A program made the position numbers and the translations under genes. The notes beneath the pieces were generated by a model that ran no database searches, had not been told where the DNA came from, and saw only the letters and a program-made list of their open reading frames with translations. Below, in pieces: positions 35,850-45,289 of a stretch of DNA of 64,000 bases. The number at the start of each line of letters is the position of its first letter. The first letter of the stretch is position 1. The stretch is from Winogradskyella sp. PG-2 (GTDB lineage: Bacteria; Bacteroidota; Bacteroidia; Flavobacteriales; Flavobacteriaceae): NCBI RefSeq assembly GCF_000828715.1, contig NZ_AP014583.1:294501-358500 (forward strand), read 5' to 3'.

Positions 35850-38800
35850 ATGAAATCACAATTTAAATTTAATAGACTTGTTCTCTCTTTTACTATTTTA
35901 TTTCTTTTATCAGGTCTTTTAGCTTTTGCTCAAGGTACACGATTACTTCGTCAACCTGATATTAGTAATACACATATCACTTATACTTATGGAAGTGATA
36001 TATGGGTTTCTGAATTAAATTCTAAAGATGCTAAGCGTATCACATCAACTGCAGCCGTAGAATCTAACCCATACTTTTCACCTGATGGAAATTGGATAGC
36101 TTTCAGCTCAAATCGTTCTGGTTCAAATAATGTCTATATCGTTTCAAAAGATGGTGGAGAACCTAAACGCTTAACATGGCACCCAAGTAGTTCTGCTGTA
36201 AGAGGGTGGACTAATGATGGTAAACATATTTTGTTTGCAAGTAATAGAGAAACTGCTCCTAGACCATATAACAGGTTATATACCATATCTATTGAAGGTG
36301 GAGCGCCTCAATTATTAACTAAACAATGGAGTTACGATGGAGCGTATTCACCAGATGGAAATCAACTCATAATAGATAAAATGGACCGTTGGGATGTAGA
36401 GTGGAGAGCCTATCGTGGTGGACAAAACACTCCTCTTATTATTCTCGATTTAGAAAATCAGAGTGAAGTGTTACTTCCTAATGAAAGTACTACAGATATT
36501 AAACCAATGTGGTTAGGAGATGAGATTTACTTTCTATCCGATAGGGATTTAGTATCAAACATTTGGTCGTATAATCCGAGAACTAAAGAATTAAATCAAA
36601 TTACAAAATATAAAGGTTCTGATGTAAAATGGCTAAATGGAAATGGCAACACTTTAGTATACGAACGTGATGGTTATTTACATAAAATGAGCATTTCATC
36701 AAGTAAATCCTCACAATTAGAAATTAACGTTGTTGGAGATTTTCCTTGGGCAGAAACTAAATGGAAAGATGTGTCCCGTTCTACTCGCTCTGCATCATTA
36801 TCACCAAATGGAAAACGTGCCATTATGCAATCTCGTGGTGATATTTTTACAGTCCCTGTTGAATTTGGTGATTCAAGAAATTTAACTGAAAGTTCTGGCA
36901 CTGCAGATCGAAGACCTATTTGGTCACCTAAAGGTGATAAAATTGCTTGGTTTTCTGATGAAAACAGAAAAGGTTATACATTGATGTTATCAACTCAAGA
37001 CGGTTTATCGCAACCAGAAGTAATTTCAATAGGTGAATCTAAATTAGGATGGAGTCCAACTTGGTCTCCTGATGGAAAATATATTGCTTTTGTAGACGAT
37101 GATGTTCGTTTACGTTATGTCAACCTAGAAACTAAAAAAATAAAAACTATTGATGTTGGTGGTAATAATTTAGAACGTGGTGGTATTGAATTAAAATGGT
37201 CACCAGATAGTAACTGGATAGCTTATGAAAAATCTGCATCAAATAACTTTAGACAAGTTTATATCTATTCGGTAAAAAATGATGTAACTAAAGCTATTAC
37301 TGACCCTTTCGCAGATTCATTTTCTCCAGCATGGGACCTAAATAAAAAGCAGCTTTACTTCTTAGCAAGTACAGATGTTGCACTAGGTTCTGGTTGGGCA
37401 AATACAAGCTCTATGACTGCTGATCCTGTTTATTCAGCTTATGTTGTGAATTTAGACGCTAATGATGATTCACCGTTTGAACCAAAAAGTGATGAAGAAG
37501 AAGTAAAAGAAGATGACGACAAAAAAAATGATGACAAAGAAGAAGACAAAGACTCTAAAGATAAAGAGGACGTTAAGAATAAGACTATGGTTGTAGATTT
37601 TGAGGAAATAGGTCGTCGTACTTTGGCGTTACCAATGCCCTCAAGATATTATGGTTACATTATTGCTGGTCCTAAAGGTTCTATTTTTATCTCAGAATAT
37701 ATTCAAAATGGAAGAGGCGCCACCCTTCATAAATTTAGTCTAGAAGATCAGGAAAGTAAAGAGTTTACAACTGGTGCTAGTTCAGTTTCGGTTACTTCTA
37801 ATGGAAAACATATGCTAGCTAGACTTAATGGAGATTGGAAAGTAATTAAAACTAGTGGAGCAAACGCTAAAAGCGGAAAACGCTTAAAAGTAAATCTTCA
37901 AATGAAGTTAGACCGTTCTGCTGAATGGGAACAAATATTTGAAGAAGCTTGGAGATACGAGCGCGATTATTTTTACGATCCTAATATTCATGGTCGTGAT
38001 TGGAAAGTGGTATATAAAAGATATGCACCGTTAGTTCCATTCATTAAACATAGAGCAGATTTAACCTATATATTAGATCAAATAAATGGCGAATTGTCTG
38101 TTGGTCATAGTTTTGTCTTTGGTGGTGATTACCCAAGTACAGATTATTCTAGAACAGGGTTATTAGGTGCTGATATGACCGAAAATAGTGGTCGTTGGCA
38201 AATAAAACGTATTTACACTACAGAAAACTGGAATCCAGGATTATCAGGTCCATTGGATGCTCCAGGGTTAAAAATAAAAGAAGGTCATTACATCGTTGGT
38301 ATTAATGGAAATGAAGTAAAATCTAATGATAATTTTTATAAACATTTAGACGGTACTTCTGGTAAGCAAACCATTCTTCATATTAATGATACACCAGAAT
38401 TTAAAGGACACTGGACAGAAATTGTAGAACCAATAAGAAGTGAGAATTCTTTAAGACAACGTACTTGGGTTGAAGACAATCGTAGATTAGTTGACAAGTT
38501 ATCGAATGGGCGCTTAGGTTATATTTGGGTGCCTAATACTGGCGGACCTGGTTTTGTATCCTTCAATCGCTATTATTTTGCTCAACAAGATAAAGAAGGC
38601 GCCGTTATTGATGAACGTTTTAATGGAGGTGGATTTTTAGATGACTATATGGTAGATTTAATGACGCGTAGCCTCAGAGCTGGATTAACCAATGAAGTTC
38701 CCAACGGAATACCAATGAAACTTCCTGCAGGTATTTTAGGGCCTAAAGTATTATTAATAAATGAGCTTGCTGGTTCTGGAGGAGATTTCTTTCCTTGGGT

Positions 38801-39119
38801 ATTTAGACAACAGAAGGCAGGAAAACTAATTGGAATGCGAACTTGGGGAGGATTGGTAAAATCATCTACACATTATGCTTTAGTCGATGGTGGTGGATTA
38901 ACTGCACCAGATAATGCCGTGTTTGACCCAATAAACAATAAATGGATTGCAGAAAATATTGGTGTAGCACCAGATATTGAAGTAAGACAAGATGCAAAAG
39001 CATTATCCAGTGGAAATGATCCACAACTCGAGATTGCTGTGGCAGAATTAATGAAACAACTTGGTGTTAAAAAAGAAATTAAAGCACCTAAATATTCCCA
39101 ACCTGCAAAAGGCAATTAA
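35850..39119 (+). CDS. Tricorn-like S41 family protease, exported
   Basis: The protein is 1089 residues with a signal peptide (about 1-27, ending LLAFAQG). Residues about 40-540 form PD40/WD40-like propeller repeats (NPYFSPDGNWIAFSSNR, RGWTNDGKHILFASNR, PTWSPDGKYIAFVDD). A very acidic and lysine-rich linker lies at about 548-577. The C-terminal half holds the tricorn core, a PDZ domain (about 760-850, LKIKEGHYIVGINGNEV) and the S41 catalytic region with NELAGSGGDFFPW, where the Ser before GGD is the likely nucleophile. The protease degrades peptides; a periplasmic place is inferred from the signal peptide. A 39-residue reading frame starts right after its stop. Confidence 0.92.
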   Translation: MKSQFKFNRLVLSFTILFLLSGLLAFAQGTRLLRQPDISNTHITYTYGSDIWVSELNSKDAKRITSTAAVESNPYFSPDGNWIAFSSNRSGSNNVYIVSKDGGEPKRLTWHPSSSAVRGWTNDGKHILFASNRETAPRPYNRLYTISIEGGAPQLLTKQWSYDGAYSPDGNQLIIDKMDRWDVEWRAYRGGQNTPLIILDLENQSEVLLPNESTTDIKPMWLGDEIYFLSDRDLVSNIWSYNPRTKELNQITKYKGSDVKWLNGNGNTLVYERDGYLHKMSISSSKSSQLEINVVGDFPWAETKWKDVSRSTRSASLSPNGKRAIMQSRGDIFTVPVEFGDSRNLTESSGTADRRPIWSPKGDKIAWFSDENRKGYTLMLSTQDGLSQPEVISIGESKLGWSPTWSPDGKYIAFVDDDVRLRYVNLETKKIKTIDVGGNNLERGGIELKWSPDSNWIAYEKSASNNFRQVYIYSVKNDVTKAITDPFADSFSPAWDLNKKQLYFLASTDVALGSGWANTSSMTADPVYSAYVVNLDANDDSPFEPKSDEEEVKEDDDKKNDDKEEDKDSKDKEDVKNKTMVVDFEEIGRRTLALPMPSRYYGYIIAGPKGSIFISEYIQNGRGATLHKFSLEDQESKEFTTGASSVSVTSNGKHMLARLNGDWKVIKTSGANAKSGKRLKVNLQMKLDRSAEWEQIFEEAWRYERDYFYDPNIHGRDWKVVYKRYAPLVPFIKHRADLTYILDQINGELSVGHSFVFGGDYPSTDYSRTGLLGADMTENSGRWQIKRIYTTENWNPGLSGPLDAPGLKIKEGHYIVGINGNEVKSNDNFYKHLDGTSGKQTILHINDTPEFKGHWTEIVEPIRSENSLRQRTWVEDNRRLVDKLSNGRLGYIWVPNTGGPGFVSFNRYYFAQQDKEGAVIDERFNGGGFLDDYMVDLMTRSLRAGLTNEVPNGIPMKLPAGILGPKVLLINELAGSGGDFFPWVFRQQKAGKLIGMRTWGGLVKSSTHYALVDGGGLTAPDNAVFDPINNKWIAENIGVAPDIEVRQDAKALSSGNDPQLEIAVAELMKQLGVKKEIKAPKYSQPAKGN

Positions 39120-39239
39120 ATGACAGGATTAGATTTAGTAATGGTATTTGCCGTAATCCTTTTCGCAAGATTAGGAGTACGGTTAGTATCTCGATATATA
39201 AAAATGAAGCGAGAAGATGACGGTGAAAATAAAGAGTAA
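39120..39239 (+). CDS. 39-residue membrane microprotein behind the tricorn-like protease
   Basis: The ATG directly follows the protease stop (TAA-ATG), so translation could be coupled. The peptide is MTGLDLVMVFAVILFARLGV, followed by a basic half RLVSRYIKMKRED and an acidic end. One membrane helix (about 5-19) with positive residues after it predicts N-out/C-in topology. I do not recognise a family. Support is the tight placement and the helix; its length leaves room for chance. Confidence 0.45.
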   Translation: MTGLDLVMVFAVILFARLGVRLVSRYIKMKREDDGENKE

Positions 39240-39262
39240 TGATCGTTAGTATTTAAAACTTG

Positions 39263-40876
39263 TTAACGACTAGAAGCTTTAGTTTGTTTAAGTGGAGAAT
39301 TAACCCAATATCTATCTAAGTTAAAATTTGGGATATTTACTCGTGTATTTTGAAGTGGCATGGCCTTATTAACAAAAATTAAATCTGAAGGTAGTTTTTT
39401 ACTTTCAAATATTTCTTGTGTAAATAACTCTCTAAATTGATAACCAACTAAGCGAGATTCTTTGTTAATTACTGTGCCAAATGTATCTTTAATCTTTTTT
39501 AATTTATAAGAAAAATCTTCGGACTTTACGGACTGTACATTTGTTGATATGCCCGCTGACCAATCCAAAACCTTTATCCTTACAGTATTAATATCTTCTA
39601 GTCTTATTTCTCTGACAATTAATTTTTTATCTTGATACCTTAACTTAAAATTGCTTTTCCTTTTTATAGTTGATTCATCAACTGGTTTATTAAATTTGAT
39701 ATAAAAATATTGATCATTTGGATCAAAATCAAAACTTTCAACTTTAAACGGATTAGGTTCTTTAATTATAAATCGGTTATTAAAAGTCATATAATTGAGA
39801 AACATCTTGTTTCCAACTACTTTATATTCTACTGTTACTTCAAATAAAATATTACCCGATTTACGAGATAAGTTTCCAAAAGCATTGTCTTTAGATCTCG
39901 CAGAATTATAATTCTTGTTTGAAAAGACACTGTATTCTATTTTGTGAATGGCAAAATTAGATTTAGCTATATAAATTTTACCTGCACCCATATATTTTGA
40001 ATTAGGGTTTTCTTTAGTTATAAATTCAATTTCATACAAAGGGACATCATCTATATACTTTACACTTAACAATTTAAAACGATGATTATTAACAAAATCG
40101 TCTCTAAAAACATATATAAATGAAAAACTACTTTTATTGTAATTTCGAATAGGATTATGAATATTTAAAATTTCTAATTCGTTTTGAATTTCTGTACCGA
40201 GTTTAGCACTATTATCATAAACTAAGGTTTTAGATTTTCCATAAATGCTATTTAACAAAAGTGTGTCTTGATAAAATTTATTATTTACATTATAAGAGTA
40301 AATTGCAGATGTATTGTCTTTATATAAATATTTACTTGTATTAAAACCAGCATCAAAACTTTCAACTATTGCTTCATTTAAATTATAATAATTATTATTC
40401 ACCAATTGGTAATCTCTATAATATGACATATAAGAATGAGGCGAGTAAGGATAATTTGTTGGAATTTTCCCAATCGAATTTCTAACTATATCTTCAACAC
40501 GTATATCTTTTTTATTAGACTTTGTACTACCAGAAATTAAAACTGCACCTAATGCTTCTATCTTTGGTTCTAAATAGATTGTATTAATCGTATTAATCTT
40601 TAGCGTGTTCAAATCTATTTTTAGAGTTTCAAACCCTATCGAAGAAATAACAATTTTCTCATACGATTCTTTGTAATTTATTGGCAATCTAAACTCGCCT
40701 TCTTCATCAGCAATAACACCATTTGGTGTACCTTCAAACTTTATTGTAGCATATGATACAGGATACTTTGATTCATAGTCTAAAATTTTGCATAATAACT
40801 CTTTAGGGGTTTGAGCAAACCCTGAGATAATTACACTGAATAATAAAAACAATGACAGTACGTATTTAAATTTCAT
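39263..40876 (-). CDS. Carboxypeptidase-regulatory-like domain protein (paralog 1)
   Basis: This encodes 537 residues with a signal peptide ending IISGFAQTP. An N-terminal CarboxypepD_reg-like domain (about 28-105: VSYATIKFEGTPNGVIADEEGEF in part, IVISSIGFETLKI) is followed by a large beta-rich region that is not a TonB-dependent barrel. It shares blocks with the gene at 41385: YRDYQLVNNNYYNLNEA, LEILNIHNPIRNY, FSFIYVFRDDFVNNHRF, FRELFTQ. The two paralogs are separated only by a glyoxalase-fold gene. Outer-membrane or periplasmic location is likely; function is unknown. It converges with the tricorn-like gene. Confidence 0.7.
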   Translation of the reverse strand: MKFKYVLSLFLLFSVIISGFAQTPKELLCKILDYESKYPVSYATIKFEGTPNGVIADEEGEFRLPINYKESYEKIVISSIGFETLKIDLNTLKINTINTIYLEPKIEALGAVLISGSTKSNKKDIRVEDIVRNSIGKIPTNYPYSPHSYMSYYRDYQLVNNNYYNLNEAIVESFDAGFNTSKYLYKDNTSAIYSYNVNNKFYQDTLLLNSIYGKSKTLVYDNSAKLGTEIQNELEILNIHNPIRNYNKSSFSFIYVFRDDFVNNHRFKLLSVKYIDDVPLYEIEFITKENPNSKYMGAGKIYIAKSNFAIHKIEYSVFSNKNYNSARSKDNAFGNLSRKSGNILFEVTVEYKVVGNKMFLNYMTFNNRFIIKEPNPFKVESFDFDPNDQYFYIKFNKPVDESTIKRKSNFKLRYQDKKLIVREIRLEDINTVRIKVLDWSAGISTNVQSVKSEDFSYKLKKIKDTFGTVINKESRLVGYQFRELFTQEIFESKKLPSDLIFVNKAMPLQNTRVNIPNFNLDRYWVNSPLKQTKASSR

Positions 40877-40903
40877 ATTAATTCAAAATATTTTATAAAG
40901 GGC

Positions 40904-41278
40904 TTATTTATCTCTGTAAAATGTTAATCCATTTTTATATAAATCGTAAAATGCAAACTCTTTAGTTCCCCAAGGAGTTTCTTTTAAAGATGTATTGTCA
41001 TGAAAAACATCTTGCGTTTTAAATTCTTCATGTAAAGCTTCAATATTATCAACATAAATGCGTAACATTTGTGTATTTAAACCATTATCCAATTCACTAC
41101 TATCGTGCCATTGTAAATGAATCTCTATTGAATCTCTTCTAACACCTGCATAACCCTGGACACTTGTGGCATCTCTAAATGCAAGTTGAAAACCCAATTT
41201 GCTTACATAATAATCTACAGCTTTGGAAACGTCTTTAACTGGTAGAACAGGATGAATTTGTTTAAGGTAACCAGACAT
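40904..41278 (-). CDS. Glyoxalase/bleomycin-resistance (VOC) superfamily protein
   Basis: The protein is 124 residues, the size of a single VOC monomer with two beta-alpha-beta-beta-beta units. Typical pieces are IHPVLPVKDVSKAVDYYVSK at the start, LGFQLAFRD, IEIHLQWHD and WGTKEFAFYDLYKNGLTFY near the end, which is the usual metal-ligand glutamate and closing strand region. Bleomycin-resistance-type members bind the drug rather than react with it; which activity applies here cannot be told. It has no signal peptide and sits between two exported paralogs, 27 bases before the first of them. Confidence 0.8.
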   Translation of the reverse strand: MSGYLKQIHPVLPVKDVSKAVDYYVSKLGFQLAFRDATSVQGYAGVRRDSIEIHLQWHDSSELDNGLNTQMLRIYVDNIEALHEEFKTQDVFHDNTSLKETPWGTKEFAFYDLYKNGLTFYRDK

Positions 41279-41384
41279 TCTTTATTATAAATATTTATAA
41301 ATGTAACGATTTAATTAAAATGTACAATCGATTAAAATATAGCAATTAATATTTATTTGTGCTTTATGCGTCTTTAAGTTTCAT

Positions 41385-42911
41385 CTAATTATCAGTAGTT
41401 TTTAATGGGGAATTAAGCCAGTAATCTTCAGTTTTAAAATCATTTATAAAAGCTTCTTTTAATGATTTACCTTTTTTTACATACTGTAAATTAGTATCTA
41501 ATGCTTTATTCAAAAATACACGTTGAACAAATAGCTCCCTAAATTGATGACCTTCAACTTTTGATTTCCCCATCTCAAAACCTTGTTCATCTTTAAAGTT
41601 TTTAAGTTTCAGAGTAAATAATGCCTTCTCTTCTATATTCTGTTGATTTAAAAAGGATGATGATTCCTTTTTAAGTTTTACCTCAATCGTTTTAGGTTTA
41701 ACAAATAATATTTCTTTAACACCCAATCTTCTATCCCTATAATAGATTTTGGCATCATTTGTTCGCGGTGCTATAACTGTATCCAATACTCTATTAAATT
41801 CTATTGTAAATAAGTTTTTTTCTTTAGTGTATTCCCAGCTTTCAATTTTTAAAGCGCCCTTTGGTGTTATGAAAAAATTATTATTAAAGGTTATATAGTT
41901 TAGATACATTTTATCATTTTCTTGCCGTTTATATTCAATATCTATAGTGAAAACTGACTTTTTTAAGCTGTTAGAATATAATTTATAATCAAACCGATGT
42001 ATTGAAAAATCTTCTTTAGATATATAAATAAACCCATTAGCATTGTAGGTATATCCAGTTATATAGGTTTTTGCTGAAAACTCAATTTTATATAGTTCTT
42101 CATCATCTAAAAAAATAGAGCCTTTATTATAAAACTTATGATTTTTAACAAAGTCCTTTTCAAAAACATAAACAAATGAAAAGCTACCACTTTTATAATT
42201 TCTTATTGGATTATGAATATCTAATAGCGTTAATTCATTACCTATACTACTACCCATTTTTCCATCTCTAATCAGTTTTGTATCATTATAAACAGAATTA
42301 CTTAACAATGTGTCTCTAGTAAACTCAGTATTCAATTCATAACTATATAATGCCGTATTATTTAAGGGATCACTTATTTTATGTGTTAAAAAACCTTGAT
42401 CAAAAACTTGTGCAATACCTTCATTCAAATTAATATATTTTTCATCTACGAATTGATAATCTCTGTAATAGGTTATATATGAAAAAGGGTCTACAGGGTA
42501 ATTGTCTTTAATGTGTACTATGGCCTTCTTTACAATTTCTTTAGCTGATAATTCTTTGTTGTTTTTACCATTTACAACGACCTCATTAAGTGGTTCGGTC
42601 TTAGGAATTATAAATATCGTATGGTAAGGTTGCTCTGTTAAGGAATTAAGAGGAACTATTTTAGTACTGTAACCAATACAACTTATTATTAAGGAATCAT
42701 TTTCTTTCTTGTATCGAATAGGTATTCTAAAATCTCCTAGAATGTTTGCTACAGTACCGTTTCTATTATTAACAAATCTAATTGTTGCATAAGGAACAGG
42801 CTTTTTAGATTCTGTATCTATGACTCTAAATAGCAGTTGTAGCTTTTCTTGAGATGAAGCAAAAAGTATCCCACAACATGCGAAAACTAAAGTGAGATAA
42901 AAGGAACGCAT
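41385..42911 (-). CDS. Carboxypeptidase-regulatory-like domain protein (paralog 2)
   Basis: The product has 508 residues with signal peptide MRSFYLTLVFACCGILFASSQ. The CarboxypepD_reg-like domain spans about 25-105 (VPYATIRFVNNRNGTV, SLIISCIGYSTKIV). The rest aligns with the gene at 39263: YITYYRDYQFVDEKYINLNE, LTLLDIHNPIRNY, FSFVYVFEKDFVKNHKF, HQFRELFVQ and DYWLNSPLK at the end. The regulatory domain resembles the N-terminus of TonB-dependent receptors but no barrel follows. It is probably periplasmic or outer-membrane associated. Function is not known; the shared IHNPIRNY block would be a good family marker. Confidence 0.7.
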   Translation of the reverse strand: MRSFYLTLVFACCGILFASSQEKLQLLFRVIDTESKKPVPYATIRFVNNRNGTVANILGDFRIPIRYKKENDSLIISCIGYSTKIVPLNSLTEQPYHTIFIIPKTEPLNEVVVNGKNNKELSAKEIVKKAIVHIKDNYPVDPFSYITYYRDYQFVDEKYINLNEGIAQVFDQGFLTHKISDPLNNTALYSYELNTEFTRDTLLSNSVYNDTKLIRDGKMGSSIGNELTLLDIHNPIRNYKSGSFSFVYVFEKDFVKNHKFYNKGSIFLDDEELYKIEFSAKTYITGYTYNANGFIYISKEDFSIHRFDYKLYSNSLKKSVFTIDIEYKRQENDKMYLNYITFNNNFFITPKGALKIESWEYTKEKNLFTIEFNRVLDTVIAPRTNDAKIYYRDRRLGVKEILFVKPKTIEVKLKKESSSFLNQQNIEEKALFTLKLKNFKDEQGFEMGKSKVEGHQFRELFVQRVFLNKALDTNLQYVKKGKSLKEAFINDFKTEDYWLNSPLKTTDN

Positions 42912-43024
42912 AAGTTAGGTTTTACTGCGATTAGTTCAATGTAAAATTAACTGACAAAAGTATTTAAGTTTCTTACTAGGTGTTAAATTATTATTAAAAT
43001 ACAAAGAACGAATTCTGTAATACT

Positions 43025-43591
43025 TTACTCGCGGACTTTACCCGAAAAATGATTCACTTTTGGGTTTATTGGATTACCTGTGCTACGTCTGTAAATAACC
43101 AACTGTCCACAATGCCATATCGCATCTGCAATTGGTCCATTAACCTGATTCCAAAACGGAATTTCTTGCTCACCAAAAATGATTTTATATTGAGACACAT
43201 TTTCACTAGACCTTAAAATATCTGCAGCAGTTTTGAGATTAGTCAAAGTTTTTGATCTCATATCTGAATATGATAAATTTTCGTTAACTCTAGCGTTCGG
43301 TTTCTTTAATGTTGAGTTCACAATAATTTTAGACAAATCATAAATATGCTTAATTGTTTCCTTTGATGATCTTCCGTCTTCATTTGCTTTATAAGCTAAA
43401 TCTTTTTCTGTTAAACTATCACTTGCCCAATAATATCGAAAACCAAGTGCATCTACCATTCTTGCTACCATAGTACCAGCAGTAAATTTTTCTGAATAGT
43501 CTGGCACTTCATAGTAAGGTAGTTCTGTGTTTTCTTGGGCAGCCAATCGACTAAATATAACTAAGGTCACTATAACTATAAATCTTTTCAT
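43025..43591 (-). CDS. Exported DinB-like protein
   Basis: This encodes 188 residues with a short signal peptide (MKRFIVIVTLVIFSRLAAQ). The mature part fits a DinB/YfiT-like four-helix bundle: early helix ending in FRYYWASDSL, a second with ETIKHIYDLSKIIV, and a late helix ADAIWHCGQLVIYRRSTG. The His in IKHIYDL and the His in IWHCGQL sit where this fold often binds a metal. Most DinB-like enzymes are cytosolic thiol-transferases, so an exported one is less usual. Its start lies three bases after the next upstream reading frame, so it belongs to an operon with the small membrane gene and probably the M28 peptidase. Confidence 0.65.
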   Translation of the reverse strand: MKRFIVIVTLVIFSRLAAQENTELPYYEVPDYSEKFTAGTMVARMVDALGFRYYWASDSLTEKDLAYKANEDGRSSKETIKHIYDLSKIIVNSTLKKPNARVNENLSYSDMRSKTLTNLKTAADILRSSENVSQYKIIFGEQEIPFWNQVNGPIADAIWHCGQLVIYRRSTGNPINPKVNHFSGKVRE

Positions 43592-43594
43592 ATC

Positions 43595-43878
43595 TTATTT
43601 TTTTTCTAAATCCAGAGTATCTTTAATTACCTTTTCTTTATTTCTAAATCTGTAAATAGAACAGATTAAAAGTATTAAACCTGTTATACATATAACACCA
43701 CCACTATCAACTGTTGACTGCAAATATCTAGCATTTATAGCCACCTCTGGTTTGAAAAACAAGAGTTTAATTAAACCTGCAAAAAAAAAACCAAACCTAA
43801 ACTTAGAATTAACCAATTCAAAAATCTATTTTCCTTACGAATTTCTTTTAACCTATGTTTATTGCCTCTTTTTTTCAA
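43595..43878 (-). CDS. Small two-helix membrane protein, frame split at a ten-T tract
   Basis: As written, an open frame runs from a TTG at 43816 and gives 73 residues (MVNSKFRFGFFFAGLIKLLF...). The other frame from a TTG at 43878, eight bases after the M28 peptidase stop, reads KKRGNKHRLKEIRKENRFLN then WLILSLGLVFF, a basic start followed by a good membrane helix, and runs out of frame at ten Ts. One more T would join both into a 94-codon protein with two membrane helices (WLILSLGLVFFFAGLIKLLF and GGVICITGLILLICSIY). This could be slippage, phase variation, a real mutation or a read error. No family recognised. Confidence 0.45.
43781..43790. repeat. Homopolymer A10 (T10 on the coding strand) at a frame switch
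   Basis: Ten identical bases lie within the coding strand of the small membrane gene, exactly where the two frames must join. Tracts of this length slip during replication and transcription. Confidence 0.75.
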
Positions 43879-43885
43879 TAGCTCT

Positions 43886-45289
43886 TTAATCCTTTATTTC
43901 TTTAGTTTTTGTAATCGTATCTGTACCATACTTATCCATCAAAAACACTAATGCAGTCATCGTAGCTGCACCTAACTCTAATTCGCGTTTATTTACGTGT
44001 TCAAATGTATCATTAGCTGCATGATGATGGTCGAAATAACGTTGCGAATCTGGTCTTAATCCAGCCAACACAGTATCATTATTTTTTAATGGGCCTATAT
44101 CTGCACCACTACCTCCTTTTTCAAAATAGTGAATTAAATAAGGTTTAAATAAAGGTTTCCATGCTTCGACTTTTGAAAACATAAGATCACTGCAATCAAA
44201 ACTGAAACCTCTTGGTGTAAATCCTCCTGCATCACTTTCTAAAGCGAATACATGCTTTTCATTCTTTTCTTTAGCAACCTCAGCGTACTTTCGCCCTCCT
44301 CTTAATCCATTTTCTTCATTCATAAACAATACGACTCTTATACTTCGTTTAGGGGTAATACCGCTCTCTTTTAATAAACGAATAACATCCATAGATTGCA
44401 CAACTCCTGCACCATCATCATGTGCTCCATCTCCTAAATCCCATGAATCTAGATGACCACCAACTATCATAAATTCATTTGGATATTCGCTTCCTGTAAT
44501 TTCACCAATAACATTGTATGATTGTACATCCTCAAATTGCTGACAACTTTGCTCAAAATAGAATTCAAGATTGCTATTATTTTTTAAAGCTTCACTTAAT
44601 TTAACAGCATCATTAGTGCTAATTGCTGCTGAAGGAATACGTTTCTCAACAGGTAAATCTCCATAACTCATACTACCAGTATGTGGATAATCATCTTGTC
44701 GAGAACTTAGTGAACGCACTATGGTACCAAGAGCACCAAATTTTGCTGCTTCTGCTGCACCTCTATAGCGTTCAGTAGAACAACCACCATAAGCTTGAAA
44801 CGTATTAATTAATTCTGTTTGTAAAGCTCTATTAATAAACACAATTTTACCTTTCACTTTTTCTGTGCCCAAGGCTTCTAAATCTTTGTACGTGCTTACT
44901 TCTAAAACCTTAGCCTTTATTCCTCCATTTGGTGTAGCAATAGAACCTCCTAAAGCACAAATATTAACTTTACTGATTTCACCAGAAATTTCAAAATATG
45001 CCATTTCCTTTTCACCTCTTACCCACTTTGGTACCATAACAGGTTGTAACCAAACTTTATCTAATCCAAGTTTCTCAAGTTCTGTTTTAGTATATTGCAC
45101 AGCAAGTTCTGCGTTTGTTGATCCAGACAAACGACCACCTATATTATTAGATATATGATCTAACCAATCATAACTTTTACCATTAGTTAGTGATGTAGAA
45201 TAAATTGTTTTTAAAACAGTTTCATCCGTTTGTGCATAGTTAAAAGTAAATACGCAACATAAAACTAAAGCAAGTAATCTAGTTTTCAT
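43886..45289 (-). CDS. M28 family zinc aminopeptidase, exported
   Basis: The protein has 467 residues with signal peptide MKTRLLALVLCCVFTFNYAQ. The two-zinc site is visible: GGHLDSWDLGDGAHDDGAG gives the first His and the bridging Asp, MNEENGLRGG the catalytic and ligand Glu, and ALESDAGGF a further Asp. The last His is probably in DHHHAND. A PA-like insert lies between about 120 and 260. It would trim N-terminal residues from peptides outside the inner membrane. Its start overlaps the end of the PPK2 gene by 11 bases, and the small membrane and DinB-like genes follow, so one operon is likely. Confidence 0.9.
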   Translation of the reverse strand: MKTRLLALVLCCVFTFNYAQTDETVLKTIYSTSLTNGKSYDWLDHISNNIGGRLSGSTNAELAVQYTKTELEKLGLDKVWLQPVMVPKWVRGEKEMAYFEISGEISKVNICALGGSIATPNGGIKAKVLEVSTYKDLEALGTEKVKGKIVFINRALQTELINTFQAYGGCSTERYRGAAEAAKFGALGTIVRSLSSRQDDYPHTGSMSYGDLPVEKRIPSAAISTNDAVKLSEALKNNSNLEFYFEQSCQQFEDVQSYNVIGEITGSEYPNEFMIVGGHLDSWDLGDGAHDDGAGVVQSMDVIRLLKESGITPKRSIRVVLFMNEENGLRGGRKYAEVAKEKNEKHVFALESDAGGFTPRGFSFDCSDLMFSKVEAWKPLFKPYLIHYFEKGGSGADIGPLKNNDTVLAGLRPDSQRYFDHHHAANDTFEHVNKRELELGAATMTALVFLMDKYGTDTITKTKEIKD

